This document shows positions 62,542 through 64,000 of a stretch of 64,000 nt of DNA, piece by piece. Each line of letters begins with the position of its first letter. The first letter of the stretch is position 1. The translations under genes and the position numbers were made by a program. This DNA is from Tannockella sp964372125 (GTDB lineage Bacteria; Bacillota_I; Bacilli_A; Erysipelotrichales; Coprobacillaceae). The stretch is from NCBI GenBank assembly GCA_964372125.1, contig CAYJPL010000003.1, positions 1 to 64,000 of the forward strand, written 5' to 3'. The notes beneath the pieces are model-generated. The model was not told the origin of the DNA and made no database searches. It saw nothing but the letters and a program-made list of their open reading frames with translations.

Positions 62542-62573
62542 TTGTTGTATGTACTGTATATTTAATGAGTTAA

Positions 62574-62759
62574 TTATCCAGCTTTTCTTAAGCTTCTTAA
62601 TTCTCTTGTAGAAATTCTAACTTTTGTAGGTTTACCATCTACTAAAATAGTAGCTTTTTGTAAATTAACATTCCATTTTCTTCTACTAGAGTTTAAAGCA
62701 TGAGAACGTGTATTTCCAGACATAGGTCCTTTACCACTGATTTGACATTTTCTTGACAT
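62574..62759 (-). CDS. rpmB: Ribosomal protein L28
   Basis: 50S protein of 61 residues: MSRKCQISGKGPMSGNTRSH start, RKWNVNLQKATI, and VRISTRELRSLRKAG end. It has only one N-terminal Cys and no CxxC pair, so it is the Zn-free form. GGAGGGAG precedes the ATG. It is divergent from yloU-yloV as in Bacillus, a strongly conserved arrangement. Confidence 0.97.
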   Translation of the reverse strand: MSRKCQISGKGPMSGNTRSHALNSSRRKWNVNLQKATILVDGKPTKVRISTRELRSLRKAG

Positions 62760-62954
62760 GTTAGTTCTCCCTCCTTTTTAGTAGTGTTTTAACATACTTT
62801 GCTATGATACCATTATTTACATCAATTTGCAATTGTTTTTGTAAAAAAAATACAAATAACTTTTACTTATTATTATAACTATTGCATTAGTAAATATTGG
62901 CTATATTTACTATATAAGTTGTTTGATGCATTTGCAAGTACTTTGGACGAAAAT
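62760..62954. other. AT-rich spacer between divergent rpmB and the Asp23 gene
   Basis: Contains the rpmB ribosome binding site and leader; no hairpin or conserved RNA could be supported. Confidence 0.4.
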
Positions 62955-62983
62955 TTGTACAATTTAAAAAAATAATGTATAAT
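62955..62983 (+). promoter_or_regulatory. Promoter of the Asp23-fakA operon
   Basis: -35 TTGTAC (62955-62960), 17-bp spacer, -10 TATAAT (62978-62983). Confidence 0.75.
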
Positions 62984-63019
62984 AGGTTGAGGCGTTTTAA
63001 AAAACGATGGAGGTATCAT

Positions 63020-63376
63020 ATGATAGAAAAAAATACAAACATAGGCAATATTGCAATCACTCTAGATGTGGTTGCAACTGTTGCTGGTGGTGCTGCTACT
63101 GAATGTTATGGAGTAGTTGGTATGGCAAGTCAAAAGAAGTTAAAAGATGGGTTTTATGAACTTTTAAGACGTGAAAATTTTGCGAAGGGCATTGTTGTTC
63201 AAAATGGAACGTCAGGTCTTATTTTGGATTTATATATTGTTGTAGGGCATGGCATCAAAATTACTGAAGTTATTGTCGAAGTGCAAAAGAAAGTTAAATA
63301 CGTTATAGAGTCTACACTAGATACAAATGTTGAATCAGTTAATATATTTGTACAAGGAATTAGAAGTGTAGAATAA
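63020..63376 (+). CDS. Asp23/YloU-family protein
   Basis: The 118-residue Asp23-domain protein has GNIAITLDVVATVAGGAATECYGVVGM near the start (part quoted: TLDVVATVAGGAA) and the later YIVVGHGIKITEV and VNIFVQGIR. Members are associated with cell-envelope stress and are nearly always encoded beside fakA/yloV. The start is the ATG at 63020 with GGAGG upstream; a longer frame has no such site. It lies ten bases before the partial fakA gene and is likely cotranscribed. Confidence 0.94.
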   Translation: MIEKNTNIGNIAITLDVVATVAGGAATECYGVVGMASQKKLKDGFYELLRRENFAKGIVVQNGTSGLILDLYIVVGHGIKITEVIVEVQKKVKYVIESTLDTNVESVNIFVQGIRSVE

Positions 63377-63386
63377 GGAGTAAATG

Positions 63387-64000
63387 ATGAAAGAGATTAA
63401 CGGAATATTATTTAAAGAGATGGTAATTGCAGGTGCAAACGTGTTGCATAACAATCATCGTGAAATTGATGCACTAAATGTTTTTCCAGTACCAGATGGT
63501 GATACAGGAACAAATATGTCATTAACTTTTAGTGCTGGTGCAAATGATGTTGCATCAATGGAAACAGCAGATATTTATGAAATTGCTAGAAAATTATCAA
63601 AAGGATTATTAATGGGGGCAAGAGGAAACTCGGGTGTTATCTTGTCACAAATCTTTAGAGGCTTTGCAGCTGCTCTAGAAGGATATAAAACAGTTGATGC
63701 AGTTGCTCTTGCAAATGCATTAGATAATGGGACGAAAGTAGCATATAAAGCGGTTATGCGCCCTGTTGAAGGTACAATTTTAACAGTAATAAGAGAATCA
63801 AGTGCTGCTGTAAAAGAATATGCAAAACATGGAATGGAAATAGAGGAAGTATTCGCGTACTTTTTAGAAGAAGCAGAAGCTTCATTACAACGTACTCCTG
63901 AACTTTTACCAGTATTAAAAGAAGTAGGAGTAATTGACAGTGGTGGTGCTGGATTAGTGTTAATCTTTAGTGGATTTATGTCTGCCTTAGCTGGTGATAC
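63387..64000 (+). CDS. fakA: Fatty-acid kinase subunit FakA/YloV (DhaK-DhaL-like), 5' part
   Basis: Partial gene running off the window end. The translation opens MKEINGILFKEMVIAGANVL and has the DhaL-like ATP-binding motif VFPVPDGDTGTNMS near residues 31-44, then LLMGARGNSGVILSQI and, later, VIDSGGAGLVLIF. FakA phosphorylates FakB-bound fatty acids so that host or recycled fatty acids can enter phospholipids. The ATG at 63387 is six bases from AGGAG; an adjacent in-frame ATG at 63384 is also possible. The order rpmB (divergent), yloU, yloV matches Bacillus. Confidence 0.96.
   Translation, partial: MKEINGILFKEMVIAGANVLHNNHREIDALNVFPVPDGDTGTNMSLTFSAGANDVASMETADIYEIARKLSKGLLMGARGNSGVILSQIFRGFAAALEGYKTVDAVALANALDNGTKVAYKAVMRPVEGTILTVIRESSAAVKEYAKHGMEIEEVFAYFLEEAEASLQRTPELLPVLKEVGVIDSGGAGLVLIFSGFMSALAGD

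Noticed and set aside
1..64000. CRISPR array, prophage, insertion sequence or plasmid genes
   Set aside because: No repeat-spacer pattern, transposase, integrase, terminase or replication protein was found on either strand.

Overview
The window is AT-rich chromosomal DNA of a low-GC Gram-positive bacterium (Bacillota). The main evidence is regulatory: two T-box leaders, a SAM-clan riboswitch, an FMN riboswitch, a Mn2+ (yybP-ykoY) riboswitch, tandem CIRCE boxes on hrcA-grpE-dnaK-dnaJ, a cre-like CcpA box, long-form HPF, and rpmB divergent from a yloU/yloV pair. TGA is used as a stop, so the code is not that of mycoplasmas. An Erysipelotrichia-like or neighbouring Bacilli lineage would fit, but this is inference. 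No prophage, insertion sequence, CRISPR array or plasmid gene was seen; most of the window is core genome in short operons separated by clear hairpin terminators.

Layout. 1-5.3 kb: partial tRNA-Val, pgi with an S1-domain gene, a NifU-like scaffold, SAM-riboswitch-metK, hpf, and a radical SAM gene. 5.3-9 kb: two tandem fused ATPase-permease ABC proteins. 9-20.7 kb: T-box(Leu)-leuS, an AraC regulator, nanE, a P-type ATPase behind a Mn2+ riboswitch, rpsD with a long leader, a DUF3783-like gene, pyrF-pyrE, tag, acylphosphatase. 20.8-30.2 kb: MacB-like ABC pair, MATE pump, DsrE-like protein, asnA, aldo/keto reductase, a NagB paralogue, T-box(Tyr)-DAHP synthase. 30.3-41.3 kb: rpsU (59 codons), phoH, HtrA, FMN-riboswitch-ribU, ferredoxin, a tail-anchored acidic protein, cmk-der-gpsA, then divergent ptsI and nagB around a cre-like site. 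41.4-44.7 kb: a three-gene minus-strand operon resembling the late staphyloxanthin genes (FAD desaturase/oxidase, CrtQ-like glycosyltransferase, CrtO-like acyltransferase) with no phytoene/dehydrosqualene synthase nearby. 45-57.8 kb: dGTPase-like HD protein, msrA, licD, birA-bioY under a BirA operator, iron alcohol dehydrogenase, a membrane protein, tRNA-Leu(GAG), pepV, Nudix, tex, cold-shock protein, a MocR regulator and a flavodoxin-like protein. 57.8-64 kb: heat-shock operon, rpmB, Asp23/YloU, and the 5' part of fakA/yloV.

How it works together. Several circuits can be read directly. The leuS T-box carries a CUC specifier and a TGGT acceptor-pairing motif; the tRNA-Leu encoded 42 kb away has anticodon GAG and an A-CCA end, so sensor and ligand are both visible. 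The DAHP synthase T-box has a UAC (Tyr) specifier, matching the tyrosine feedback known for the N-terminally extended family of this enzyme. A BirA-type inverted repeat covers the -35 box of birA-bioY, implying biotin-dependent autorepression. The cre-like box sits between two back-to-back promoters for PTS Enzyme I and glucosamine-6-phosphate deaminase, tying amino-sugar use to carbon control. The Mn2+ riboswitch suggests that the 'calcium-type' ATPase exports manganese.

The most promising candidate for an undescribed pathway is the carotenoid-like operon at 41.5-44.6 kb: it has the desaturation, glycosylation and acylation steps but no recognisable polyene-synthase gene in the window.
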